Below are positions 1-10,936 of a stretch of DNA of 11,966 nucleotides, one piece after another. The translations under genes and the position numbers were made by a program. The notes under the pieces are model-generated. The model was not told the origin of the DNA, did not search any database, and saw only the letters and a program-made list of their open reading frames with translations. The DNA lies in assembly GCA_014904845.1 (NCBI GenBank), contig MU119946.1:1-11966 (forward strand), written 5' to 3'. The number at the start of each line of letters is the position of its first letter. The stretch's first letter is position 1. The DNA is from Acephala macrosclerotiorum. Taxonomy: Eukaryota > Ascomycota > Leotiomycetes > Helotiales > Mollisiaceae.

Positions 1-3000
1 TAAATATTTTTATATTTAAATTTTTTTTTATAAAAATTAATTTTAATTTATAATTTGTTCTTTTTATTTAATTTTTAATAATTCTCGATATTTTAATCGC
101 AATTTATAGTTTTAAAACTTTTAATAATAAACGATAAATTGCAAATATTTCGATTTATTTTATTAAGTTTTTTTATTTCGAGTAATTTATAGAGTTTTTA
201 TTATATAAATTTGTTTAATTTTCTCAAATTAATTAATATTAAAAATAATTTTTATATTAAAAATTTATTCGATTTTTTTTATAAATATCGATTTTTTATA
301 TTGTATTTTTTCAAATAATATTAAAATATAATTAAAATTTATTTGATCGAAAATTAATTTGAATTGTTAATTTGTTTTATTTATTTACTTTTTACTAATT
401 TTTATTACTATATATATTATTATTAGTATTAATATATGAATTAAACAAAGTAATTTACGTTATTTAAAAAAATTTATTTATTTGATTAATTGTTTTTATT
501 TTTAGTAATTATTGAAATTTTTATTAAATAAATCTTTTTAATTTTTTTTATTTAATCAAAACAATAATTAATTTTAATATCGAAAATTTTTTTAAATTTT
601 AAAATTTTTATATTTTGATACAATTAATCGATAATAATTCATTCGATTTTTAAATTAAAAATAGATTTTGAAATCGTAAAATTATTAAATTAAATAATTT
701 TTTTATTTTTATTTATTTGAATAATTATAATATTATTAGTTTTATTAAATGCAATATTCACTATAATTACGTTTTAAAATTTGTTTCTTAGTAATAATAA
801 AATTAAAATAATATTATTTAATAATCAATTTTATTTTATTAGTTTTTTTATTTAAAAAAATTTACAAAAAAATTTACAAAAAAATTAAAAGTTTTATATT
901 TTTATTTATTTGAATATTTTTCAATTACTATTTTAAATCTATAAATACAAATTCGTATATATTAAAAAATATTAATTATTTTTAGAAATTTTTTAAAATT
1001 ATAATTACGAAATTTAATAATTATTAATTCAAATTACAAAAAATTAATCAATTACAATTCAAAAATAATTATTATAATATTATTTGAAATAATTAAAAAT
1101 AATATATATTAATTATTTAAAAATTGTTAATTTAATTTTAATAATCGATTAAAACTATTTAATATTTAATATTAATTTTAATTATATTTAATTATTAAAC
1201 AATTAATAATAAAGCGAAAATATAACGTTTTTATTTAATTGTAATAATATTAAAAAACTTTATAATACTTTTTATAGTATTAAAAAAAATATTATTATTT
1301 TGTATTTATTACGAATTTTCGAGTACAAAAAACTAATAAAAAAAAATTATGAATTATTGAATTTACGATTTTTTTAACGCTTTTTTATTAAATCAAATAT
1401 AATAATAAAATTATTAAAAAATTACAATATTAAAAAAACTATTTAATTATATATATCGAATAAAAAAATTTCCAATACTAATTACTTTTTAAATAAATAA
1501 TATATAATATTTAAATAATAAAATTCTAATCTCGATAACGTTTTTATATTTATTTTTATTATTTTTATTATTTTTTTTATTAAATTTTATATTTTTAATA
1601 TTAAATTTTAATTTCGTCGAATTAATATTTTAAATCTATTATAAATTTAATACTATTAATAATTTAATAATTATAATTATTAATCGAAAAATTATATTAT
1701 AAATATTAAAATTTTTTTATTAATATATTACATTTTTCAATCGTAAATAAATAATTATTTTTATAATAATATTAATATATAATATTTTTAAAATTATATA
1801 TTATAATCGTATACATAATTGCTTTTTTCTTATTATTTACTAGTATATAAAATATCGAATTTTATAGTATTTTTTTAATTTTTTCAATTTCGTTTTTTAT
1901 ACTCGTAATTTGATCAAAATATTTATTATATATTTCGTATACGAATTGAAAATATTTTTTAATTTTTTTTAAAAATTGTATAAATTTTAATTTAAACTTT
2001 ATAAAATTTCATTTAAAAACGAAAAATTGTATTTAATACAAAATATTTTTAATATAATTTTTTAATTAATTTTTTGATTTAAATTTTACTATTAATTTTT
2101 TATATTTTTTTTTATTAATATTTAAATCGATTTAAATTTTAAAAAAATTTATATTAATTTTACTTTTTCGATTATTAAAAAAAATCAAAAAAATAATATA
2201 ATTACATTTAATAAATAATATTATAATTAAAAATCGATTATATATTTAAAAAATATCGATTTTAAAATATAAATTAATATTAATTTTATAATATTTATAA
2301 ATATTTTAAATAAAATCGTAAATACGATCAAAAAAAAATTTTTTTATTAATTTATTACAAAAACTTTTTAATTTTTTTTCGAAATTCGATAATTGTTTTA
2401 TATCGATTTTTTTTGTATATAAAAATTTCGATTTAAAAAATTTAATAATTACGATTTTTTTTTAATTAAAAAAATCTTAATAAAAAATTTTTTAAAAATA
2501 TTTTATTAAAAACTTTTTAATTGTTTTTAATAATTTTACAAAATTTTATTTCAATTATTTGTATTTTAATAATTAAAAAAATGAATTTTATATTAATTTA
2601 AACAATAAATTTTTTTATCGTTTTATCGATTAATATTCAATGAACGATACAATTATAGTAATTAAAATTTTGTAAAAAATCGTAATAAATTGAACAATTT
2701 TTTATTTCGAAAATAAAAAATAATTTAATATTATTTTTTAAATTTACAATTAAATTTTTATTATTCGTAGTATAAAAATTTAATATATTTATATATTTAT
2801 TTATATTTTTCAAAATAAAAATATGTTTACAAAATAATATAATATAAAAATTTTTATTAAAATCGATTTTTTCAAAAGTAAACAATAAAATAAAATTAAT
2901 AATTATTTTTTTAATTATTAAATATATATAAATTTAATAATATATAATATTTAAATAAATTTTTTTATAAATAAATAAATATTAATATTTACAAATTAAT

Positions 3001-3880
3001 ATTTTTATATAACGTTTTGAGTATAATAATAAATTATAAAATATAGTATATAATAACGAATATTATTTGCAATATAAATAAAATTAAAAACAATTTTTAA
3101 TATATAATACATAAAACTTATAATATAATTTATTATATTTCGAATAATTGTAATTAATTTCGTAAAATTTTATGTAAAAAAAACAAAGTATATTATTATA
3201 ATATAAAATTTTGTAATTATAATTATAAATTGTATATAGTTTTTTATATTAAATATTGTAAATTTTATATATTTTTTTAATAATTATATTATTAATTTTA
3301 ATATTACAATTTTTGTAAATATATATACAATTATATTTACAAATTAATATTATTTTGTAAATTGTTAAATAAAAATAATTAATATTTAAAAATAGTTCGT
3401 AATAATAAATTTAAATTTTATATTTATAATATTTTATAATTTGTTTTATTTGAATTTAATAACGAATTTTTTTTAGTATTTACGTTTTATAATATTTCAA
3501 TTATTTGACGATATATTTATATAATAAAAAAATATTAAATAATACGATTTGGTATTTTGATTCGTATAAATTTTCGTAAAATTTTAAATATTTATATTTG
3601 TAATTTTTTTTTGTTTTTGAATAATATTTAAAATAATAAACTATATTATATAAAAATATAAAATAATATATATTAAAATAAAAATATTTATAAAATAATT
3701 TCAATAAATATTTTTTAATATAATCGCTTTTAAAAATAAATTAAATAAAATCGTTCGATATTAAAATTTTAATAAATATTTTTTTATATTAAAAATAGTA
3801 AAATGTAAACTTAAAATTAATATTGTTTGAATATTTTAAAATAAAAAATATTTTAGTTTATATAGTATAATAAAATTATA
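1..3880. other. AT-saturated flank with no recognisable gene
   Basis: I found no gene, RNA gene or familiar domain on either strand over these 3.9 kb. G+C counted over 961-1260 is about 7%, with long A and T runs and scattered TCGA or ACG remnants. Some lines carry C but no G on the + strand (1021-1080 has six C, all in CpA, and no G), the reverse of the G-over-C bias in the element to the right. This may mean that any former coding strand here was the minus strand. The most likely content is older, more completely mutated repeat DNA. Its identity cannot be recovered by eye, and I saw no tandem array or CRISPR-like structure. Confidence 0.6.
2637..2885 (-). pseudogene. 82-codon open fragment, unidentified
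   Basis: This is the longest ATG-started frame in the window. It opens with MFTFEKIDFNKNFYIILFCK and closes at a TGA that could itself be a mutated CGA or TGG. Translation past that stop stays fairly open for about 40 more codons. The product is rich in Ile, Asn, Lys, Tyr and Phe, as expected for any frame in DNA this poor in G+C, but it keeps several acidic, Cys and His residues (for example the stretch with CSIYYDFLQNFNYYNC), so it may be a piece of a former coding region on the minus strand. I recognise no family. It could equally be chance, because by this composition a stop is expected about every ten codons and one survivor of this length in 12 kb is not decisive. Confidence 0.22.
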
Positions 3881-4200
3881 TGTTTTCTCTTCAAAAATCC
3901 TTGTAAATAATTAGTTTCGAGAGTAGTATTAATTACGTGTTTTCTAGTACATAAAAAGTTTTCACTTACTATAGATTAATCAATAATTCTTTCTATTTTT
4001 ACTTTGATTAATTAATTGATTGATTTACGAATTGCAAATTACTTCGAATAAATCTAGTTTATTGATTAAAACGAATTGATCTACGATTAAACTTTTTTAC
4101 TTTATATTTTATTGTTTTTTTATATTGGTAAAGCGACGTCGAAAAGTGAATTGTTTTAATAGACTTCGCTAAAAACTATTTATATGCGATTTGTATATTC
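3881..4200. other. Lower-AT island, possible 5' LTR/leader remnant
   Basis: G+C rises to about 22% (67 of 300 bases counted at 3901-4200) against about 7% in the left flank. Non-CpG cytosines such as CTAG, CTTC and CACT survive here but are rare elsewhere. The 8-mer TGTTTTCT occurs at 3881-3888 and again at 3938-3945, and LTRs begin with TG. Short inverted ATTAATCAAT / ATTGATT motifs lie at 3974-4070. The island lies just upstream of a candidate primer-binding site, where a 5' LTR would be expected. No second copy is visible to confirm LTR ends, so the assignment is positional. It could also be a unique-sequence segment that escaped mutation. Confidence 0.35.
4126..4141 (+). other. Candidate tRNA primer-binding site
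   Basis: TGGTAAAGCGACGTCG starts with TGG, the complement of the universal tRNA 3' CCA. It lies just downstream of the lower-AT island and about 4.5 kb before the reverse transcriptase region. LTR retrotransposons carry such a site immediately after the 5' LTR. I could not match it to a specific tRNA, and one TGG-led string is weak evidence. Confidence 0.22.
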
Positions 4201-5477
4201 TATTTTTTATTACTATTAAAAAAAAATTCAAATTATTAAAAATTGAAAACTGAAAATCAATTAACGAGAATTTCTTGTTTTAATTACATTATTCGAAATT
4301 AAATAATTTGATTACAAGATTGTGAAATTGTAAAAAAATATTAATTTATAAAAATTATATATTGAATTACTCGAAATAATTAATATTAAAACGAATATAA
4401 AAAAAAAAAAAAGAAATTCGCGACAATTATTTACGATAATTAGTTCTATTTTCAATAGAAATTGGAATATAAAGAAAAAAGTTTTAATACGAAAAAAAAA
4501 AGAAATTATAACGTTAAAAAATAAAATTGTTTTATTGTTTTATATTTTAATTTTAATTCTTTTAAAAATTACAATTCGCGAATTACTTGTAATCGTTTTT
4601 AAATTGAAACAATAAAATTAAAATAAATTTCGAATTTTAAAAAACAATACAAAAAAAATTAAAATAAAAGATTTTAATCGAAAAAAATCGATTAAAAAAA
4701 TATTTATTTAGAGAATATATTTTATTAGAACGAATAAACAAATAAAATTTCGAGTAAAAATTGAAACAAAAAAATTTTTACGAGAAAACGATATAAATAA
4801 AAATTAATTTTTAAAACGAATTTCATTTGAAAATAATAATTCGAAAATTCGTATTTTTAAATTATTAAATCAATTTTTAATTTAAAAACTAGAATTAGTA
4901 AATTATTCACGTTAAAATTTATTTTTCTCGATAAAAAATATTTTTATTTTAATTATATTATCGATTTTTTCTAAGAAATTTTCTATAAACAATAAAAACA
5001 ATTTTTTAAAAATATAAAATTTCGAGAAATATATATTTGTATTAAAACTACAAATGTTTTTTTTTTGAAATCTTTAAAGTATTTTAATTTAAAAAAAACA
5101 ATATTACGATTTTTTTAAAATAATACGACGATATATACAAAGACTATAAAATTACTTTAGAAATTAAAAAAATACGATTTTTGCAATATATTAATTTGAT
5201 TTACAAAAAATAAATTCAATTTATATTAAAATATAATATTAAAAACTATTTAAAAAAAAAGTTTTATAACGCTTTAAAAAAAAAATTTCGTGAATACAAT
5301 TGAAAATATTATCGAGTAAATATAAAGTTTTTGTATAGAATTATCGATTAATTTACAAAAAGTTTTTTAGTAATAAAAATGTATATAAATTTATTTAATC
5401 GAGTATTTAAAAAATTGATTAAACGAAATAAATTAAATAAATAATATTAGAAACGCGAATTTATAAAAAAATTTTCA
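4142..5477 (+). other. Probable 5' internal leader, nothing recognised
   Basis: This stretch lies between the candidate primer-binding site and the first coding-like gag segment. It contains A-rich tracts (4398-4412, 4493-4503) and no frame that stays open for a useful length. I saw no RNA gene, promoter motif or repeat array. It may be the untranslated leader or the mutated start of gag. Confidence 0.3.
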
Positions 5478-8111
5478 ATGTATATTAAAAAACGAATTTT
5501 TAAAAAAATCGATTATAAATCGATAGAAATATTTATTTACAATTACGATAAAATATACGAAAAAGCGATTATCGTATATAAATATGAAAAAAAGAAATAA
5601 TAATACAATAAAATCAACGATTTAAAATACTCGAAAATTCGATAAAAATATTTGAATATTATAATACAAAAAATAATTTTAAATACAATTAATAATTTAT
5701 TATTTTTTATTTTATTCGAATTACTTATAGAAAAAATTCAATAAAAAATGTATATAATTACTAAGAAAATTTATATCGAATTTCAATTTTCGATTTTACG
5801 TATTACTCAAATTTAAAAAATTCGATAAATATTCGTATTAAAACTTTTAATTCAAATAAACGATTTTACTAAAAAATTAAAAAATATTTTTTTTTTTTTT
5901 ATATTATTTAATAATTTGAAAATCGCTTTAAACGTTAATACTACGAAAATATTTTAAAAATTGAATAATATTATAATTTTTATAAATCAAAATTAAAATT
6001 AGTTTGTTTTTTTACGAGAATATAAACAAAAAAAAAATTTTAATTGAAAACGAAAAAAATATAATAATATAAAAAAAAGCGAATATAGAGTTTTATATAA
6101 TTTAATATCGATTAAATTTTCGTAAAATATATTATTAATCGTTTAAAAAAATGTAATAAAAATCAACGTTGTATACAATAATTAATAAAATAAATAATAT
6201 TGTTTTAAGTATTTCGAGCGAATAAAAAACGAAAAAATCGATTTTTTTATTGATTATTTTTTCGTAGATTATTGTTTATTTATAAATGAATTAATTAATC
6301 GTAAATATTATTATCGAAAAAACGATTAATAGTATTATGATTTTTAGAATCGTAATCGATTTTCGTAATCGTTTATATTTAGAAACAATCGACGTTAATA
6401 TAATTAGATTATAAAATAAATAACTAGAAAACTTTTTGATTACGATTTCAATAAACGTTTTAAGAATATATAAAAAATTTAAAAATTTGTTCAATTTATT
6501 ATTTAAAAAAAAATAAAATTAATATTAATAAAAAATTTTTAAAAAAATCGAATTTATTATTGTATATTTTTAATAATAATAATATTAACGTTTAAAGTTT
6601 TAATAAAGTGATTATTAATAAGTTCTACGAAGAATTATTAGTAAATATAATAATAATAAATACAATAACGATAAATAAATCGAAAAATAAAATTCAAAAT
6701 ACACGAGAAAACTTTCAATAAAAAGTAAAAATAGAAAAAAAGTATTTAAAAATCGAATTATAATAACAAATTTTATAAAGTACTTAAAACGAAAAACGAG
6801 AAAAAATAAACGTAAATTAATCGAAAAATAAAACTTTGAAACAATAGTTTAATACTAAAAGTAATAATTCTATTAATAAAGTTTTATCGCGAAAATTTTT
6901 TAAAAGTATAATATTGTTTTTAAAAATTTAAAAAGAAATAAAAATGATTATTAATACTTTGAAAATATCGAATTTTATTATAGTAATTATTAATTAATAA
7001 TAAAAAAATAATATTTATTATTTGATTTTAATAAATACTAAAATCGTTGTAATAAAAAAAATATTAAAAAATATTAATTTTATAAAACAATTTTTTTAAA
7101 GTTTTTATAAAATGTTTAAAAAAACGAATTAATTTATTTTTATTATTAAAAATTTTGTAATATTTGAAATTAATTTCGTAAAAATCGATTTTTCGTTATT
7201 AATTAAAAAAAAGTATATTATTATTGTTTTTAAATTATATTTCAATTTATTTAAATCAATTAATTCGAGCGAAAAATACGAAATATTGAATATTAAAACG
7301 AAATATTGTATTGTTTTTATGTATATAATTCGAGATTTTAATAGTATTATTACAAACGTTAAAAATTTTTAATTGTTTATTATTATTAAATAGAATTTCG
7401 AATTCGTTAAAATAGTGATTATAAAAATAGAAATTGAATACGAAATCAAATATAAAATTTTTTTTTTTTTGTAAATAATATAAAAAAGATTTTTTTAAAA
7501 CAATTATTTGTCGTTATAATAAAAATGTAAATTGAATACAAAGATAATAATTCGTAGAATAACGTGTTTTGAGATTTTAAAGATTTTAATTTTATTTGTA
7601 CGATTATAATTGTTTTTTTTTTAAAAATTTATTTGCGTTAAATTATTAGAAATTGTTATATTCGTATATATTTTCGAGTCGAAAAAGTATTGAAAAAAGA
7701 ATATAACGCAAGAAATTAAATATTGATATTATTAGAAAATAATATAATATTAAAGTTTATAAATAGTTTTTATATTCTAATAAATTTTTTTCTATTTTTA
7801 ATTTTTTATTAAATATTTTTAATATTATTTTATATAAAATAAATACGATTAAAATAAATATTATTAGTTCAAAGAAAAATATAAATAAAATAATATAAAA
7901 AATAAAATTATTTTTTTCGATTTTTTATAAAACGTTTTTTTTTTTTGATAAAAAGAAAATAAATAAGATTTTAAATAAAAAAATTTTCGATAAAAAAATG
8001 AAAAAATATTTTTTTGTAATAATATTACTGTTTTTAAATGTAAACGTTATAAAAAAATATTTGAAAAACGATATAAAATATTAATTATTTTATTTTATTA
8101 AAAAAAAAAAA
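5478..8111 (+). pseudogene. Probable gag/protease region, degenerate
   Basis: In the frame whose codons begin at multiples of 3 (the later RT frame), 5478-5600 reads as 40 codons from an ATG without a stop. The same frame has fewer stops than composition predicts through about 5890. At 6300-6480 this frame keeps basic and aromatic residues (RKLFDYDFNKRFKNI). At 6530-6770 the better reading is the frame offset by two (KFYEELLVN), suggesting an indel in the A-run near 6505-6513. From 7620 the RT frame again shows only about six stops in 160 codons, where roughly 16 are expected. Position upstream of RT argues for gag and protease. I found neither a CCHC zinc knuckle nor a protease D-S/T-G motif, both of which could be mutated beyond sight. 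Confidence 0.4.
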
Positions 8112-9413
8112 AATCGAAAAATTTTCGAATATAAAAACGAAAAAAAGATTCGAATAAAAAGAATAATTTTATCGTTAAACAATTTTAATTTAAAATTATT
8201 TAATATAAACGTTAATACAATATATAAATTCAAATTTAAAAAAATACGATTTCTCGATTTAATCGATAAAATTAAAAAAAATTTTAAAAAACGAAAAAAT
8301 TAATTCAAACGATTTAAAGTACGAAAAATATTTTAAAAGTATATTAAAAAGTATATAAAATATTTATTATTGCGAATTATTTCGATATTAAAAAAATTAT
8401 AATTTATTTTTAAGCGATTAATATTTCTATTTGTTAAGAACTAATTATAAAAATCTGAAAAAAAAATATTCGATGAAATAATATTTAATTGTAAAAAAAT
8501 AATAATATTTGATTAAAATTTTTTTTTTAAAATCTATGAAAATATTAATTCGTTTGTTCGTATTAAAACAATTTAATATATAGCGTAATAAAAAAAGAGT
8601 TTTTATTATTTTAAAATTTTATTTTCAATTATAATAAAAATGTTTTAAAAACGATTCGATTACAAAGTACTCGAAAAAAGCGATAATTTTTATTGGAATT
8701 TATAGTTTTTAATTACAAAAAAAATCGTTAAAATTTATCAATTAATTAATGCGATTATAAAAATAAATTCGATTATTTTAAAAAACGCTAATATATTTTT
8801 TTTTGTAAATAAATTTTCTAAAGAATTTATCGAATATTTTTACGTTTTTTTAATAGATTTTTTTTTTGAATATAATCAATTTATATTAAATATTCGAAAT
8901 AAAAATATAATTATTTTTATAATTTTATTAAAATTTCTACGAATAATAATATTGTTTCAAAAAGCAATTAATTTTGTAATTTAATTCGTTCGAATTATTA
9001 TAATAATTTTAAAAAACGTATTTTTTAGAGTCGTAATACTATTTTTAAATAACGTAAAAATCAAAAAACTTTATACGAATTACAATAATAAATTGATATT
9101 TTTAAAGATTTGTTAATTCGTTTTTGAATATATTTAAAATTTAAATAAAATATTAAATTGAATCGAGAGAATTCAAATTTATATAAAATTCAAATTATAA
9201 TTTTATTAAAACGAAATAATTATTATTAGTTTTGTTTGTAATTTTAAAAAGTATTTTTTTAAAAATATAAAAATTATTAAGATTTTAAAATAGATTAAAT
9301 ATAATAATATTTTTAAAATCAAAGTTTTTATTGGAATTTGTATTTATTATAAAATATAAATTCAATATTTTGATATTATTATCGAGTTATTATATCGATT
9401 AATTAAAAAAAAC
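8112..9413 (+). pseudogene. Gypsy pol: pre-RT segment and reverse transcriptase, inactivated
   Basis: All of it reads in the frame with codons at multiples of 3. The pre-RT linker ends in KKIFDEIIFN and YENINSFVRIKTI, corresponding to the family's segment before the PW...P motif. RT follows: RFDYKVLEKSD (8652-8684), then NAIIKINSIILKNAN (8748-8792), mirroring the family's NA..EINRVTIRDAN. FLIDFFFEYNQ at about 8847-8879 mirrors LIDFFSGYDQ and keeps the first catalytic Asp (8856-8858). LFQKAINFVI*FVRI (8952-8996) mirrors LPQGATNSVAQFVRI. FLNN (9042-9053) stands where FLDD belongs. The thumb/connection reads FIGICIYYKI (about 9327-9356). Stops fall at expected Trp or Gln codons, for example TAG at 8703. 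The enzyme would copy element RNA into DNA, but this copy cannot. Confidence 0.9.
9042..9053 (+). other. Destroyed RT catalytic motif (FLDD to FLNN)
   Basis: The codons are TTT TTA AAT AAC. In this lineage the motif is F/Y-L/I-D-D, whose two Asp bind catalytic metal. Both appear as Asn through GAT to AAT and GAC to AAC, that is, G-to-A on the + strand (C-to-T on the minus strand). The following residues VKIKK match the family's VGVKG with Gly changed to Lys. Confidence 0.82.
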
Positions 9414-9862
9414 GAATTTTTCGAATAAAAAAAAAAGTAAAAAATTATTATAATATTTTTATAAAATAAATTTATAACGATTTTAATGTTTTGTAAAATT
9501 TATTACGATTTTGTAAATAAATAAAAAATAATTATTTTAAATATCGATATTAATTAGTAAAAATATAGAGAAATATTCGATTAATATAACGATAAAAAAT
9601 AAAAACGAATAATTCGATACGAATTAAAACTTTGAAATATTATTAAATGAAATTATAATGTAATAAAAAAAAGTATTGAAAAATTTTGAAGTATTTTTGT
9701 AAATTACAATTTTAATTGTATAGTATTTATTTTATTTTTGAGACAAATATTAATACACTCGTCGTTTAATTAAATCGAGTAATAATAGATTTTTTTAGTA
9801 TTTTGATTATTCGTTGATTTGTTTAAATACGATTATTCGATTTCGAAATCAAATATATTAAA
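9414..9862 (+). pseudogene. Gypsy pol: RNase H domain, frameshifted and inactivated
   Basis: The start reads NEFFE followed by a stop in place of Trp, like the family's PF.W segment. The middle (9420-9610) is badly eroded but readable in the RT frame. RYELKL*N (9615-9638) matches RYES..WN. After a -1 shift in an A-run, the reading resumes two positions later as KY*KILKYF, then LYSIYFIFETNINTLV (FETN at 9737-9748), matching ILETDANTLV with the catalytic Asp changed to Asn. It closes with R*FV*IRLFDFEIKYI (9812-9859), matching RW.AWIRLFDFEV, where both Trp are stops (TGA at 9815, TAA at 9824). RNase H would degrade the RNA template during reverse transcription. Confidence 0.87.
9664..9672 (+). 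other. Frameshift site inside RNase H
   Basis: Family-like residues run in the frame with codons at multiples of 3 up to about 9665, then in the frame offset by two from 9671. The junction is a run of eight A (9665-9672). Loss of one A, or a net -1, explains it. It may be a real slippage deletion or a homopolymer base-calling error. Confidence 0.72.
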
Positions 9863-10450
9863 AAAAGTATTTATATTATTATAAACGAATTATTTAAAAA
9901 ACTGCGAATAAAAAACAATAATTTAAAGAAAAAAACAAATATTAATAAATTTATTGTAATTAAATTTAATTGTATTAAAATAATTTTAATTTCAATTAAA
10001 AAACGCAAAATTAATCGAAAAATTGAAAATAGATCGTTTGTAATTAAAAGTAAATACGTAAAACGAGAATATTTATTTGAATTATTAGATTAAATTTGAA
10101 AGAATTTTTTCAAATTTAATGTTTTTAATTTTCAATTTTCGATATTGATTGTATTTTTCGTATACGTTGTATTAATTGCTTTTTTTGAGATTAATAAATT
10201 ATTGGATAATAATAATAATAATAATATTATTTTTTTTTTTAATAATAATTATTCGAATTATTTTTAAAATATTGTTTAGTATTTAATAATTTTAAAACGA
10301 TTAAAATAGTTTTTAAAAATAAAATTTCGTAAATTAATTCGAGAATTTATCGATTATAACGTTCGAAATAAAATACTATAAAGAAATATTATTAAATTCT
10401 ATTTATTTCGATTTGTTTTAAACGATTTAAAACAATATATAATAATTATA
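9863..10450 (+). pseudogene. Pol spacer between RNase H and integrase
   Basis: The integrase frame (codons at positions leaving remainder 2 on division by 3) continues through this stretch. An early segment reads about 60 codons open (INKFIVIKFN to REYLFELLD, to about 10091). A low-complexity stretch with an AAT repeat follows at 10205-10225, which reads as poly-Asn and probably derives from an Asp/Asn-rich linker. The last part (YNVRNKILYKEI, about 10357-10392) resembles the lead-in to the integrase zinc finger, which in the family reads like Y.V.NG.L.R. This is the connecting region in Gypsy pol proteins. No separate domain is recognised. Confidence 0.6.
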
Positions 10451-10453
10451 ATT

Positions 10454-10576
10454 GAATTATATAATAAGTTCGAATATATTAAAAAAAAAAAAATTTATTA
10501 TCGAGTAATTAATCGATATTATTGAAAAAAATATTATGAAAACGTTCGAGATTTTGTAGTAAATTGTAATAATTAT
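10454..10576 (+). other. Integrase HHCC zinc finger remnant
   Basis: ELYNKFEYI corresponds to ELHNKFGHI of the family. The two His ligands are now Tyr (TAT at 10460 and 10475, CAT to TAT). RYY followed by TGA (10514-10525) matches RYYW. The CxxC pair reads NCNNYQ: the first Cys is kept (TGT at 10565) and the second is Tyr (TAT at 10574, TGT to TAT). Three of four zinc ligands are therefore lost, each by one transition. Confidence 0.82.
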
Positions 10577-10654
10577 CAATATAAAAATAAAAAAAAATAT
10601 AAAAAAACTTTGTATTTTCAAAAAGTAATTTCGTTATTTTATTGGATTGAAATA

Positions 10655-10936
10655 AATATAATTAAATTTTTGTAATGTAAAATGTTCGATAGTTTAATTA
10701 TAATACGAAATAATTTTTTCGATTGAATTGAAATTAAATTAATAAAGAATTCGATTTCTAAAAAAATTGTTAAATTTATTTATAATAATATTATTTGTAA
10801 ATACAGTGTTTTTAATTATATAAAATTGAATAAAAAATTCGAATTCAAAAAAATTGTTATTAAAGAATTGAATAAACTCGAAATTAAACGAATTATTATT
10901 TTCGTATATAATTTGAAAATAAATAAAATAATTAAA
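10655..10936 (+). other. Integrase D,D,E catalytic triad mutated to N,N,K
   Basis: The first Asp falls on AAT at 10655-10657 (EINII, for the family's E..LDVV/MD). The second falls on AAT at 10829-10831 (KLNKKFEF, for VDRGPEF). The Glu falls on AAA at 10934-10936 (IIKRKY, for MIERGH). The placement of the first Asp is the least certain. All three are G-to-A changes on the + strand. Confidence 0.75.

Noticed and set aside
1..240. Minus-strand reading with Trp-like stops, briefly considered as a LINE endonuclease/RT linker
   Set aside because: The resemblance depended on choosing which stops to read as Trp and on no diagnostic motif; it is too weak to report as a feature.
3501..3704. 67-codon minus-strand frame rich in Tyr, Lys and Phe
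   Set aside because: It matches no family I know, and its composition fits chance in DNA this poor in G+C. At most it is a trace of mutated coding DNA.
6291..6494. 67-codon minus-strand frame resembling a small hydrophobic membrane protein
   Set aside because: It lies antisense to the probable gag reading of the + strand element. Its Ile/Leu/Phe content is what the reverse of A- and G-rich coding DNA yields in this composition.
7508..7550. Possible CCHC zinc knuckle of gag (TGTCGTTATAATAAA...)
   Set aside because: The spacing of Cys and His codons does not fit C-X2-C-X4-H-X4-C even after reversing C-to-T changes.
10205..10225. AAT-repeat as a microsatellite locus of interest
   Set aside because: It falls in frame within pol and reads as poly-Asn, probably a mutated Asp/Asn-rich linker; short A/T repeats are expected throughout.
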